The notes: a model not told the origin generated them from the sequence alone. A DNA stretch of 64,000 bases from Tous-C4FEB sp044356555 (GCA_044356555.1 JBIKWB010000001.1:186001-250000); one strand, 5' to 3'; positions 16,018 through 24,572 are shown, numbered from the stretch's first letter. Numbers and translations: made by a program.

Positions 16018-17578
16018 AGCGTTTCACCAACCGCAAATCCCCCCTCAGCAGCTCCAGCGCGCGACCGCGAAACACCATTACATCACAGCTCTCCTCCGCC
16101 TTGGCCGAGACGCTCCAACAACCGTCCGCGTCGACGTTCGCCTGATCGATTACCGTGCCCACCGGCAGAATTTCGCTTCCAGCTCCCCCGCGCTCCACCG
16201 CAAGGGTTCCTCGTTTTAGATAGAAGAACGACCGGCACTTTTCGCCGCAGGTGAAGAGGATCTCGCCTTTCTCCAAATGGATCGAACGCAGCGGCTCGTC
16301 GGGCGGCGGCAAAAACAGGCTGATGTCGCGCGGGAAAACCAGATCAAACGTCCAATCGATCACCACCCGCAGTTTCCGCAGCGTGCCCGGCAATTTGGAG
16401 AGATAGATCGTGCGCCACATCCACCAGGCGAAAAATCCGCGGAAATGAAAACCCATGACCTCCGCCACCGCCTTACGTCGACCGATAGCCGCGAGCTGGC
16501 CCATGTAACGGTAGGTAAACGGCAAAGGTTCCGCGCCCCGCAGCACCCGCACCAGATTTCGCCCCAGCAAGGTCCCCTGCCGCAAGGCCAACTGGGCCGT
16601 GGGCGGAGCGATCTTCAACTCGCCCCGGTCGTTCCAAGGCACCGCCGCACAGTCACCCGCGATCCACAAGTCGTCATGACCCGGCACCCGCATCGTGTTC
16701 GCAGTCGGCACCCGCCCTTTCACCGCTTCGATCCCGAGCTGACGACACACGTCCAGCACGATCGGATTCGGCGCGCTGCCGATCGTCGTCACCACGGTGT
16801 TGGCATCGATGGAGTCACCGCCGTCTAGGATCACCCGCGTGGCGGTGACCTCGGCTACCCGTGTGTTCAGGCGCACCGCCACCCCGTGTCGCTCCAGCAC
16901 CTCGGCCGCGTAAACACCGAGATCGGCGCCGATTTCCGGAAACAATTGCCCGCGGCCGTGCACGAGAATCACCCGAGGCTCCGTATCTCGCAGATTGGCG
17001 TAAAACCCATGGGCATCGCGTACAAAATCCAACAGCTGCCCCGCCGTCTCCACGCCGGTGTAGCCGCCGCCCACCACGACGAACGTGAGTAACCGCCGCC
17101 GCACCGCCGGGTCGTCGATGAGGTTCGCCTCCTCCAGCCGGTTGATGATCACCGCGCGCAGCCACAGCGCGTCGGCCACGTTTTTCATCGGCCACCCGTA
17201 GTCGGCCATGCCCGGCACCGCGCTCAAATCCGTGATGCTCCCGAGCGCCAAGACTAACCGATCAAACGATACCACGTGATTTCGCGTAAACCGCCCGCCG
17301 TCGAGCGTGATAGTCTTCGTCGCCCAATCGATATGTTGGATCGCGCCCTGCAGCACATTCACCCCGCGGCAAAACTGCCGGAGAGGATTAACCACGTCGG
17401 TGGCATTGAGGGCCGAGCCCACCACCTCCGCCAACATGGGTTGGAAAACGAGCACGTTGCGCTCGGCGATCAGAGCTACCCGTCGCTCGCCTTCTTCCCG
17501 CCCCAACGCCCGGCCGAGCGCCCGCGCACAATACGCCCCGGCAAAACCTCCGCCTGCGATCACAAGATCAAAATGCAT
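16016..17578 (-). CDS. Type II NADH dehydrogenase with C-terminal cyclic-nucleotide-binding-like domain
   Basis: A 520-residue flavoprotein. The first FAD motif is LVIAGGGFAGAYCARAL, the NAD motif is FVVVGGGYTGVETAGQL, and GDCAAVP closes the FAD site. WMWRTIYLSKLP is the amphipathic membrane-association segment of NDH-2 enzymes. The usual length is about 400-430 residues; the extra C-terminal 100 residues (from about 415) begin IHLEKGEILFTCGEKCRSFFYLKRG, which reads like a cNMP-binding (Crp-like) beta-barrel, without a following DNA-binding helix-turn-helix. It would transfer electrons from NADH to quinone without proton pumping and may be gated by a small ligand, which is inference. Confidence 0.85.
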   Translation of the reverse strand: MHFDLVIAGGGFAGAYCARALGRALGREEGERRVALIAERNVLVFQPMLAEVVGSALNATDVVNPLRQFCRGVNVLQGAIQHIDWATKTITLDGGRFTRNHVVSFDRLVLALGSITDLSAVPGMADYGWPMKNVADALWLRAVIINRLEEANLIDDPAVRRRLLTFVVVGGGYTGVETAGQLLDFVRDAHGFYANLRDTEPRVILVHGRGQLFPEIGADLGVYAAEVLERHGVAVRLNTRVAEVTATRVILDGGDSIDANTVVTTIGSAPNPIVLDVCRQLGIEAVKGRVPTANTMRVPGHDDLWIAGDCAAVPWNDRGELKIAPPTAQLALRQGTLLGRNLVRVLRGAEPLPFTYRYMGQLAAIGRRKAVAEVMGFHFRGFFAWWMWRTIYLSKLPGTLRKLRVVIDWTFDLVFPRDISLFLPPPDEPLRSIHLEKGEILFTCGEKCRSFFYLKRGTLAVERGGAGSEILPVGTVIDQANVDADGCWSVSAKAEESCDVMVFRGRALELLRGDLRLVKR

Positions 17579-17689
17579 CCCGCAGCGACCGTGGAGACGA
17601 TCGTATCACGGCGCAAACCTCGCTTCGCCCGGGCACAACGTTTAGCCAACGGGAGCGTCTATCGCTCAATCACCCAACGCCCGTCGCGT

Positions 17690-18232
17690 ATGCTTCGTCC
17701 GCCCGAGACTTTTGCCACCGCCCGCCTCACCGCTCGCCGCCCCCGCGCCGAGGATGCACCCGCCGTTTTTGCCGCCTACGCCAACGATCCGGATGTGACC
17801 CGCTACCTTTCCTGGGCTCCCTACTCCCGCGTTGAACTTCTAGCCGATTTCTTGCGGGACCGGGCGGCGGATTGGGAGCGTCCCAACAGCCCTCATTACG
17901 CTTGGTTGCTCTGTCTGCGCGGCACCGATTCGCCCATCGGTTCCATCGGGCTGATGCCCGACGGCGGGAAAGTCATGTGCGGCTACGTGCTCGCGAAAAA
18001 ATTCTGGGGCCGCGGCATGATGACCGAGGCCCTCACCGCCGTCGTCGAGTGGGCTATCGCCCAAAACGACGTTTACCGCGTCTGGGCCTATTGCGATGCC
18101 GCCAATCCCGCCTCCGCCCGCGTGATGGAAAAATCCGGCCTCACCCGCGAGGCCTTGCTTCGCCGCTGGCACATCTCACCCAACATCGGCACTGAACCCC
18201 GCGACTGCATTTTTTGCGCACAAGTGAAATAA
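17690..18232 (+). CDS. GNAT family N-acetyltransferase (RimJ/RimL-like)
   Basis: A 180-residue acetyltransferase. It starts with the RimJ/RimL-type lead (LRPPETFATARLTARRPRAEDAPAVFAAY) and has the acetyl-CoA loop motif with GRGMMTEALTAVVEWAI, then RVWAYCDAANPASARVMEKSGLTREALLR, the classic C-terminal helix of ribosomal-protein alanine acetyltransferase relatives. Likely substrates are protein N-termini or small amines. The frame is open far upstream, but the ATG at 17690 gives the family start. It is divergent from the NDH-2 gene and convergent with the TonB-like gene. Confidence 0.85.
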   Translation: MLRPPETFATARLTARRPRAEDAPAVFAAYANDPDVTRYLSWAPYSRVELLADFLRDRAADWERPNSPHYAWLLCLRGTDSPIGSIGLMPDGGKVMCGYVLAKKFWGRGMMTEALTAVVEWAIAQNDVYRVWAYCDAANPASARVMEKSGLTREALLRRWHISPNIGTEPRDCIFCAQVK

Positions 18233-18261
18233 CCGCGGCTCTCTGCTCCATTGCCAGGCGC

Positions 18262-19227
18262 CTAAAATTTAAGAGGTAACTTGATTCGCGTGGAAACCGG
18301 GGTGCCCGCGACGATTCGCGGCAAAAACATCCAGCCCTGCAAATTGGCTGTCAGCGACGTCGCCAGTCTCGGATCGATTTCCTCCGGCAGTTCCACCTCG
18401 GTCACCCAACCTTTTTCGCTGACCACCAACATCGCTTCGATGGGTGCTTTTGGTTTGATGACGTTTTCAGGCAGAATCGGGTTGAAGCGCAGGGCGGGAA
18501 CGGCCGCCCGGTCCAAAGGTCCTGGTTCCGCCAGATACTTTGGCAGCGCGACGGCAAGACGCGCTTGAGCGATCCGTTGAAAATAACGACCGACATAAGA
18601 CGAAAAGTTGGTCTGCACCTCGCCACCGCCCGCCGCAAAAACCAGTATCAACACTCCGGGCCGGGCTTTAGGATCGGACAAGGGGCTGCTAAACCCAATC
18701 TTCGTGTCCTCACCCGCCAGAAGCGCCGGCAGTTCTCGCACCACGATTTCGGGCACCGGGTTGACCCGGTCGTCGGTCAGGAAGGTTTTGTCATAAACCA
18801 AAACCGCGACAAACGCACCCTTCAGATCCACCGATGCATTCGCCGTGAATTCAAAATACGCCGTACCCCCAAGCCTGCCGCCGACACGGGATACATCCGC
18901 CATGGTATCGACCGTCGCGACCATGGACATACCGTTGACGGTCAACTTGGCGATTTTCACATCGCCATCGGCATAGTGGGGCGCGCGTTCGGCGAAGAAG
19001 ACAGCATCGCTTCTCAACTTGGTCTTTTTGCCATCACGATCAACGATCGGACTCGCTCCCGCGACATTCCACACCGGTAACCGCGATTCACCCGACTCCA
19101 CCAAGAGAACCGTGGGGTGCGGCGGACTTGAAACCTCCGCGCCTCCGACCTCCACGCTGAAAACGCTCCACGCGGTTACAACCGATACGACCCGCGCCAC
19201 ACGACCCATCATTGAAAAAAGAGCCAT
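18262..19227 (-). CDS. Exported protein with TonB-like C-terminal domain
   Basis: A 321-residue protein with a signal peptide (hydrophobic to about residue 29, VFSVEVGGAEV). The middle is unassigned. The last 65 residues, from VIKPKAPIEAMLVVSEKGWVTEV through LQGWMFLPRIVAGTPVSTRIKLPL, read like the energy-transducer TonB C-terminal fold (beta-alpha-beta with a final PV.. strand). There is no N-terminal membrane anchor with a Pro-rich linker as in genuine TonB, so it is probably a periplasmic domain relative. Another in-frame ATG lies at 19212. It is isolated, with no ExbB/ExbD nearby. Confidence 0.6.
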   Translation of the reverse strand: MALFSMMGRVARVVSVVTAWSVFSVEVGGAEVSSPPHPTVLLVESGESRLPVWNVAGASPIVDRDGKKTKLRSDAVFFAERAPHYADGDVKIAKLTVNGMSMVATVDTMADVSRVGGRLGGTAYFEFTANASVDLKGAFVAVLVYDKTFLTDDRVNPVPEIVVRELPALLAGEDTKIGFSSPLSDPKARPGVLILVFAAGGGEVQTNFSSYVGRYFQRIAQARLAVALPKYLAEPGPLDRAAVPALRFNPILPENVIKPKAPIEAMLVVSEKGWVTEVELPEEIDPRLATSLTANLQGWMFLPRIVAGTPVSTRIKLPLKF

Positions 19228-19383
19228 AAATTTTGTTCGCTCCGATGGATTTTCGATCCCGAAGCATCGGTGAAACGAACGTCTGAACCCTCGCCGCGAT
19301 CAACCAAATACATTCTCTCCGTTACAAACAGCGAGTGGATCAAGGTCGCTTGCGCCGCGCCTCCGAGGTTACAACCTTACCCG

Positions 19384-19596
19384 ATGACCACCATCGCCAA
19401 CGTCAACCTCCTGATCGAGGCTCACCTTATCCGAGCCGCACTTGAGGGGAGCGGCATCGCGGCCTACATCCCCGATGAACTCACCGTGCAAGCCGCCAGT
19501 CCCTACGCTTTCGCGATCGGCGGCATTCGCGTGCAAGTTGAGGACGAGGACGCTGCCGCCGCCCGGGAGATTATCGCCGCGATCCCGCCGGCCTGA
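19384..19596 (+). CDS. DUF2007 family small protein
   Basis: A 70-residue protein. The order TTIANVNLLIEAHLIRAALEGSGIAAYIPDE, then IRVQVEDEDAAAAREII, is that of DUF2007 (putative signal-transducing protein, PII-like small alpha/beta fold). Such proteins are short and widespread, with no proven function. The ATG at 19384 was chosen; upstream in-frame codons belong to a low-quality extension. Its 3' end abuts the ilvA remnant on the other strand. Confidence 0.7.
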   Translation: MTTIANVNLLIEAHLIRAALEGSGIAAYIPDELTVQAASPYAFAIGGIRVQVEDEDAAAAREIIAAIPPA

Positions 19597-19602
19597 CCAG
19601 GG

Positions 19603-19764
19603 ACTATCCGCTCCGCTGAACGCGCGACCGTGAGCGACGTCCTTGATGCTTGCGCCGGCTTCGGCAATCACCCGGCACGACACCGCCAATCCTACCGGCC
19701 GATCGCCGATCAGCACCGTAAAACGGGTTAACCGTCCGTCGTGAACCAAGCTGGTTTCAAAAGT
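19603..19764 (-). pseudogene. Remnant of threonine ammonia-lyase (ACT-like C-terminal part)
   Basis: Read on the minus strand, this otherwise empty gap encodes LVHDGRLTRFTVLIGDRP, then GLAVSCRVIAEAG, then SIKDVAHGRAFSGAD. That is the C-terminal regulatory part of IlvA-type threonine dehydratases (RxxRFxVxxxDRPGGLAxLxxxIAEAGASIKDIxHxRAFSG). There is no start or catalytic PLP domain. A stop codon lies just upstream in frame, and the similarity breaks off before the DUF2007 stop. The rest of the gene has been lost, so this is a decayed fragment. The call is by eye and could be checked by a protein search. Confidence 0.65.
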
Positions 19765-19847
19765 GAATCATTTCGCCGGCACACGCACGAAAACGACGGG
19801 GAAATAGCGTTGCCGCACGCCCTCCGACCGGTAGCTCTAAACGTCCC

Positions 19848-20201
19848 ATGTATCAGGTCACTTTTTCTTCGCAGGCGATGCATGAGCTCAATCAGCTAGA
19901 TCAGCTGACTCAGCTCGATGTGGTCGAGCCCATCACCGGGCTGAAACCTGAAGATTTATTGCACCCAAGAGAGCCGCTGGGCCGCTTTACGCGGGCCGGC
20001 AAAGAGTTTTACCGGTTACGCGCGGGGGATTTCCGCTTCTATTTTGATGCACATGGCGAAAAACTGCATGTGAATTACATCCTCCACAAAAACTCGCTCG
20101 AAGATTTCCTCCTGCGCAACAAGCTGCCCGTTTCAGAACAGCAACTGGTCGAGCAACACTCCAAATTTTGGAAGTATCTCGAAAGTCTCACCAAGAAATG
20201 A
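19848..20201 (+). CDS. RelE/ParE-like small protein
   Basis: A 117-residue protein with the RelE/ParE-type order: MYQVTFSSQAMHELNQL at the start, then REPLGRFTRAGKEFYRLRAGDFRFYFD, the core beta-hairpin with basic residues seen in these small ribonuclease-fold proteins. There is no antitoxin gene next to it. The C-terminal 30 residues are an extra helix. Its TGA overlaps the ATG of pssA by four bases, so it looks like a domesticated, cotranscribed member rather than a free toxin module. Confidence 0.65.
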   Translation: MYQVTFSSQAMHELNQLDQLTQLDVVEPITGLKPEDLLHPREPLGRFTRAGKEFYRLRAGDFRFYFDAHGEKLHVNYILHKNSLEDFLLRNKLPVSEQQLVEQHSKFWKYLESLTKK

Positions 20202-21091
20202 TTTCGCCGCGCCGTTCCGACCAATCTGATCCGGAGGATCCTTATAATGTCACGAACGCGAGCAGGATTTATTTCCTGCCGAATTTGATGACCGCCGGCA
20301 ACTTGTGCTGTGGTTTTGTCGCGATCATTTTTTGCATCAAAGCGAACTATGAAATGCGTCACTCCGGGATGCAGATGGTTTCAGAACTTTCGCCGGTGGC
20401 TATCGGGTATTTCAAGTGGGCCGTTTGGTTGATTTTGGGTGCCGCCGCGTTTGACACCCTTGATGGTCGTTTGGCGCGGATGGGTGGTCGTGAGTCTCTT
20501 TTTGGCGCGGAATTTGATTCATTGGCCGATGTTGTTTCTTTCGGGCTCGTACCGGCGTTGTTGGTTTTTTTCCTGATTTTGTCTCCCACCCACGGTTATC
20601 CCATCTTCCAGCAACTCGGTGGTTTTCTTAGTTTTATCTATCTGCTTTGCGCCGCGGTGCGCCTCGCTCGTTTTAACGTGATCACCAATCCGCTGGTCCG
20701 GCGAGATGCCAAAGATTCCAGCAAAGACTTTCTGGGTTTGCCGGTGCCGGCGGCGGCCGGGACGGTTGCCTCGTTGGTTTTGGCTTTGCTGAGTTTGGCC
20801 GAGAGCGACCGAGATATTCATCGTTGGGCGGTTATTTTGCCGCCTTTGCTCGTGCTGATTGCTGTTCTTATGGTCAGCACCGTTCGGTATCCCAGCGGTA
20901 AAAAAGTTGATCTACAAACCAGCACGCGACTTAGCACGTTTGTCGTGATCGTCGTGGTGGCAGGGGTACTTATCCTATTCAAAGAGTTCGGTCTTTTGGC
21001 CTGCACCCTGAGTTACATTTTCTTCGGGCTAATTCGTCATTGGCGACGAGCTCGGGCGGCCCGCAAACAAACCCCGGTTAATTCCGTGTGA
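20198..21091 (+). CDS. pssA: CDP-diacylglycerol--serine O-phosphatidyltransferase
   Basis: A 297-residue integral membrane enzyme making phosphatidylserine from CDP-diacylglycerol and serine, the entry to phosphatidylethanolamine. The CDP-alcohol phosphotransferase motif DGxxARx8Gx3Dx3D is complete: DG RL AR, then 8 residues, G, 3 residues, D, 3 residues, D (DTLDGRLARMGGRESLFG...FDSLAD). About seven hydrophobic helices follow the short polar N-terminus. It starts at the ATG at 20198, inside the TGA of the RelE-like gene. Codon use here is visibly less GC-rich than in neighbouring genes. A decarboxylase gene (psd) is not in the window. Confidence 0.9.
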   Translation: MISPRRSDQSDPEDPYNVTNASRIYFLPNLMTAGNLCCGFVAIIFCIKANYEMRHSGMQMVSELSPVAIGYFKWAVWLILGAAAFDTLDGRLARMGGRESLFGAEFDSLADVVSFGLVPALLVFFLILSPTHGYPIFQQLGGFLSFIYLLCAAVRLARFNVITNPLVRRDAKDSSKDFLGLPVPAAAGTVASLVLALLSLAESDRDIHRWAVILPPLLVLIAVLMVSTVRYPSGKKVDLQTSTRLSTFVVIVVVAGVLILFKEFGLLACTLSYIFFGLIRHWRRARAARKQTPVNSV

Positions 21092-21245
21092 GCAACGTGC
21101 CGATGACTGCCCAACAACTTTTTCTCTCTGAATAACCCCTGCCTTATCAAACCCCAACCCTGTGTTCTTCACGACCAAATTTCCCTCTGTTTTCGAGCGG
21201 AATTCTCGGGTTATTGGAGTTGCTCACAGCCCATAGTGATACGGA

Positions 21246-21251
21246 TATAAT
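21246..21251 (+). promoter_or_regulatory. Candidate -10 element upstream of dnaN
   Basis: A perfect TATAAT lies 75 bases before the dnaN ATG. The best -35-like hexamer, TTGCTC at 21220-21225, is 20 bases upstream, which is too far for a strong sigma-70 promoter. The pattern supports a transcription start in the AT-rich gap between pssA and dnaN, at modest strength. Confidence 0.4.
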
Positions 21252-21326
21252 TCATTATTGAACCTCTATTCTTTTGGCGTTTGTTAACTTCTTCCAGCGC
21301 CACTTTCCGACCCCTGCTCCTTCTTC

Positions 21327-22451
21327 ATGAAATTCAAAATCAATCGCGACCATTTTGCCAACGGACTTGCCCAAGTGCTCAATGTCGTCGGGTCCAAAGC
21401 AACGATGCCTATTTTGAGCAACGTGTTGATTGAAGCGGAGAAAGACCAGATTTCGCTTTCAACGACCAATCTCGATTTGGGTATTCGGTGCAAGATCAAG
21501 GCAGAGATCAAAGAAGGGGGTTCGGTTACGCTCCCGGTGAAGCGACTGGCAACGATTGTGCGTGAGTTGCCGAGCGTGGATGTGACGTTTGATGGTTCGC
21601 CCAATCATCAGGTGAAATTAACGTCAGGTGGCTCAACGTTTAAGATCATGGGCATCGGCAAAGACGAATTTCCGCCATTGCCGGAATTCGGTGATGAAAA
21701 AGCCTACACCTTGGACCAAAGCGAATTGGTCAGCATGTTGCGAAGCGTTTCCTATGCGCAATCGACCGACGAAACACGTTACATTCTAAACGGAGTTTAT
21801 TTTAATTTTCGGGATGAGAAATTGACTCTGGTTGCGACGGACGGGCGCCGGCTCGCGTTGATTGCCAAAGAAATGGAAGTGCCGGCAGCCAACGCAGGAG
21901 CGATCATCTTGCCGGCAAAAACCGTTTCTGAGTTGAACCGGCTTTTGGACAAAGGAACGAAAGTTAAAATTAACTTTAATGAGCGCCGGGCGGCGTTCCA
22001 AATTTCAACCGACAAAGATACCAGCGGGTTGATCGACCACGTTTATCTCTATTCCAAAGTGGTTGAGGGCAATTATCCAAATTATCAGCAAGTCGTTCCA
22101 AAAGAAACGCATCAGCGAATCAAGTTGGAGCGTGAACTATTGTTGCAGTGTGTGCATCGCGCGCAGTTGGTTTGTTCAGAAAAGGCCAACTCGGTGAAAA
22201 TCAAAATCAGCAGCAATTTGCTCGAAATTTTTGCGGCGAGTTCAGATTTCGGCGAAGCTCACGAATCGATGGCCATTGGCTACAACGGTCCCGATCTTCA
22301 GGTGGCGTTTAATCCCGCCTTTCTCATGGATCCGCTGAAAGCGCTGACGAAAGACGAAGTGTTTTTTGAGGTAAAAGATGAAGTAAGTCCCGGAGTTTTC
22401 AAAACGCTCGAGAGCTTCATTTGTGTAATCATGCCCGTCCGATTGAGTTAA
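21327..22451 (+). CDS. dnaN: DNA polymerase III beta subunit (sliding clamp)
   Basis: A 374-residue beta clamp; the dimer rings DNA and tethers polymerase III. The start MKFKINRDHFANGLAQV and the early SKATMPILSNVLIEA match the clamp's first domain; DGRRLALI appears in the second, and the C-terminus ends CVIMPVRLS, the usual clamp terminus (MPxRL). The length is normal. It is preceded by a 235-bp AT-rich gap and followed by a terminator-like hairpin. dnaA, recF and gyrB are not next to it, so the classical origin order is absent. Base composition is lower in GC than in its neighbours. Confidence 0.95.
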   Translation: MKFKINRDHFANGLAQVLNVVGSKATMPILSNVLIEAEKDQISLSTTNLDLGIRCKIKAEIKEGGSVTLPVKRLATIVRELPSVDVTFDGSPNHQVKLTSGGSTFKIMGIGKDEFPPLPEFGDEKAYTLDQSELVSMLRSVSYAQSTDETRYILNGVYFNFRDEKLTLVATDGRRLALIAKEMEVPAANAGAIILPAKTVSELNRLLDKGTKVKINFNERRAAFQISTDKDTSGLIDHVYLYSKVVEGNYPNYQQVVPKETHQRIKLERELLLQCVHRAQLVCSEKANSVKIKISSNLLEIFAASSDFGEAHESMAIGYNGPDLQVAFNPAFLMDPLKALTKDEVFFEVKDEVSPGVFKTLESFICVIMPVRLS

Positions 22452-22463
22452 ACTTAAGCTCGG

Positions 22464-22496
22464 GCTGAATCCGATCGTCGGCAGCTTTCCTTTTTT
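22464..22496 (+). terminator. Terminator of dnaN
   Basis: A hairpin (GCTG..CCGA, loop TCG, TCGG..CAGC; 22464-22485) is followed by a T-rich run ending in TTTTTT at 22491-22496. It stands 12 bp past the dnaN stop. Confidence 0.55.
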
Positions 22497-22540
22497 GGTA
22501 ATTTAAGACCGCCCAAAATCCGGCGACCCGATTCATTTAG

Positions 22541-23419
22541 ATGATCGTGCAATATCTGCTGTTGGCGGCGATCGTGCTCTCGTTGGCGATTGTGCAGTTA
22601 AATTTTCGATACGCATCGCCGTTGTTGGCGATCGCGGATCGTTGGTTGCGGTGGCTGATTTTTTCGTTTGGTGCGGCACATTTTTGTCTCTTTCTCGAAC
22701 TGGTTAACCGGCCTTATTGGGTGTTGGTCGCGGCCTTTTTCTTCATCTGGTTTCTCGGGGAGACACTTTACAATTGGTTGGCGATTTCAGCGTTGAGTGT
22801 AAGCCCGTTGCCCCTCTTTCCACGCTATGCGATCAATTCATCCGGTGAGGAATGGCCGGTGCAGCCCCGACTCCTGAAAGTACGGGAATGGCTCAGGGCT
22901 CAGGGCTTGCGACAGGTGCAAGCACTCAAAGCGGAAGTCGGGGGCGGTCTCTATCTGCGGGTTTCAATTTATCAGGACGCGGCGAGCACGTTGCGGGTTC
23001 AAGTGACCTTTCTTCCGCAGAACAACGGGGCCATCGGACTCTGCTACACGCTGACTTCGATCACGGGCGCGGGAGAGCGCTACATCACCGACAATCTCAC
23101 GGTTCCCTTCGCCGGCTTTTATCCCGAAAATTGGTTTGTTGAACGGCGTCCATGGAGCCGTTCCTTGGAACGATTGCTGGAGCGGCATCGCGCACGCTTG
23201 TTGGCGGCGAAGGTGACGGCAGTTTCGTTCTCAAACGAGCCTTTGAACGATCTCAACTTCGCGCAAAATGAGTTAGACCGCTTGAACACGGAGTTGGGCT
23301 TTCTCCACCCACACCCGGAACGCGAAGACTTTGGCAAGATCACCCACGAGGGCCGATACCGCGTGTGGAAGGAGATTTGGATGCTCAACTACCTGGGCAG
23401 GGCGCAACGCTACGAATAG
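22541..23419 (+). CDS. Hypothetical membrane-anchored protein
   Basis: A 292-residue protein with three N-terminal hydrophobic segments (about 4-24, 40-57 and 62-80), then a soluble domain of some 200 residues rich in beta strands and ending in a helical Arg/Glu region. No family is recognised and there is no catalytic motif. The order suggests a cytoplasmic domain tethered to the inner membrane. It sits 90 bp after dnaN and is convergent with the lipoate ligase gene, five bases apart. Confidence 0.65.
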   Translation: MIVQYLLLAAIVLSLAIVQLNFRYASPLLAIADRWLRWLIFSFGAAHFCLFLELVNRPYWVLVAAFFFIWFLGETLYNWLAISALSVSPLPLFPRYAINSSGEEWPVQPRLLKVREWLRAQGLRQVQALKAEVGGGLYLRVSIYQDAASTLRVQVTFLPQNNGAIGLCYTLTSITGAGERYITDNLTVPFAGFYPENWFVERRPWSRSLERLLERHRARLLAAKVTAVSFSNEPLNDLNFAQNELDRLNTELGFLHPHPEREDFGKITHEGRYRVWKEIWMLNYLGRAQRYE

Positions 23420-23424
23420 CCGAT

Positions 23425-24159
23425 TTAACGGTGCTCGATCCACTCGGTTGAGCCGTAGTGTTCCACCAAAGCCGAAAGCTCTTCTTCATTGAAGTCGGGC
23501 CAAGGTTTTTCAACGACTTCGGCTTCCAGCATGGGGGCAAGCGCCGTAGCAAAATTTGCGGCCAGACTATCCCAATCAACGGTGATTGGTGCCACGGCGG
23601 GTCGCGAAAGTGAGCCCTGAAACAATAAACCGTGCTTGTTACGCTTTTGAGCGGCACCGGCGATCTTTTGGCCGGTGGTTTCATGGATGATATCGTAGAG
23701 TTCGGCGCGCTGAAAGCAGACGCCTGCAGGTCCGCAAGCGAGCTCACCGCTCGCGGGAGGTTCACAGTTTACTTTGACGGTTGCAGGCACGCCGGCGGTT
23801 CGCAGGACAGCCGCCAAGCACTCGTGGATTTGCCGATAGCTTTCACTCGCCCGCAATTCCTCTAGGGCAAAGCCCCGCGGAATCACGAGAGCATACGTCC
23901 AGTCTTCGCGGTGATCCACCACGCCGCCTCCGGTCACGCGCCGACAGATATTATTTGGCCCGGCGGCGACAGGGAGCTGAGTGCGGACGAACGCGATTTT
24001 CTGGCTGTAACCGAAAGTCCAAGCCGAACCTCGCCAGCTATATGTGCGAAAACGGGCAGCCGCAGATTCGGGATAACGTTGGAGCAGGAGAAAATCGTTG
24101 GCCATGTTTTCGGCCGCGCCTGCCGTGCGATGAGGTAAAACATCCAATCTCATGGTCAT
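23425..24159 (-). CDS. Lipoate-protein ligase A family enzyme
   Basis: A 244-residue biotin/lipoate-ligase-fold protein. It has RRVTGGGVVDH (the LplA RRxxGGGxVxH signature) and the lysine motif GQKIAGAAQKR for the acyl-adenylate intermediate. It could attach lipoate or act as an octanoyltransferase (LipM-type). The start is the ATG at 24159, which overlaps the TGA of the upstream 131-residue membrane protein gene by four bases, indicating cotranslation. Early NMANDF matches the family N-terminus. The dehydrogenase complexes it would serve are not in the window. Confidence 0.82.
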   Translation of the reverse strand: MTMRLDVLPHRTAGAAENMANDFLLLQRYPESAAARFRTYSWRGSAWTFGYSQKIAFVRTQLPVAAGPNNICRRVTGGGVVDHREDWTYALVIPRGFALEELRASESYRQIHECLAAVLRTAGVPATVKVNCEPPASGELACGPAGVCFQRAELYDIIHETTGQKIAGAAQKRNKHGLLFQGSLSRPAVAPITVDWDSLAANFATALAPMLEAEVVEKPWPDFNEEELSALVEHYGSTEWIEHR

Positions 24160-24551
24160 CCTTGGCTGGCCGTCTTCTCGGATCGAGCAAAGGGTCCCCG
24201 CAAACTGCGAAAGAAAACCCCGGAAAAGACTCCGGTAGCCGCCAAAAGAAGCGGGAATTGGAGCAACGAGCGGGAGATCTCAAATCGGTCGGGTCCCAGT
24301 GCGAACGGAATCAGAAAATAGAGGACGGCGATAAAGGCCCCGGCGGAGCCACAAGCCACGAAGCTGTCCCGACGAAAATGCCGCAAGACCACATAGACAA
24401 TGCCGCCGACCGACCAGCACCACGGGTAACAGATCATGAGAAAAGCGGGTAAAATTTCCCACACGTCGGCCTTATCCCGCGCAAGGGTGATCACGATAAA
24501 CACGGCGGTGGGCATCAAGGGAACCAATAGAAAACAGCTGAGCGTGCGCAT
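24156..24551 (-). CDS. Hypothetical four-helix membrane protein
   Basis: A 131-residue protein with four predicted transmembrane helices and short loops, and no recognised family. It shares an ATGA junction with the lipoate ligase gene, so it is the first gene of that two-gene unit. No charge pattern or motif suggests a transport substrate. Confidence 0.65.
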   Translation of the reverse strand: MRTLSCFLLVPLMPTAVFIVITLARDKADVWEILPAFLMICYPWCWSVGGIVYVVLRHFRRDSFVACGSAGAFIAVLYFLIPFALGPDRFEISRSLLQFPLLLAATGVFSGVFFRSLRGPFARSEKTASQG

Positions 24552-24572
24552 GATTTGAAGGTGAACAGGAGA

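Noticed and set aside
21092..21326. A possible oriC in the pssA-dnaN gap
   Set aside because: The gap is AT-richer, but no TTATNCACA boxes or repeated 9-mers were found; only a composition note is reported.
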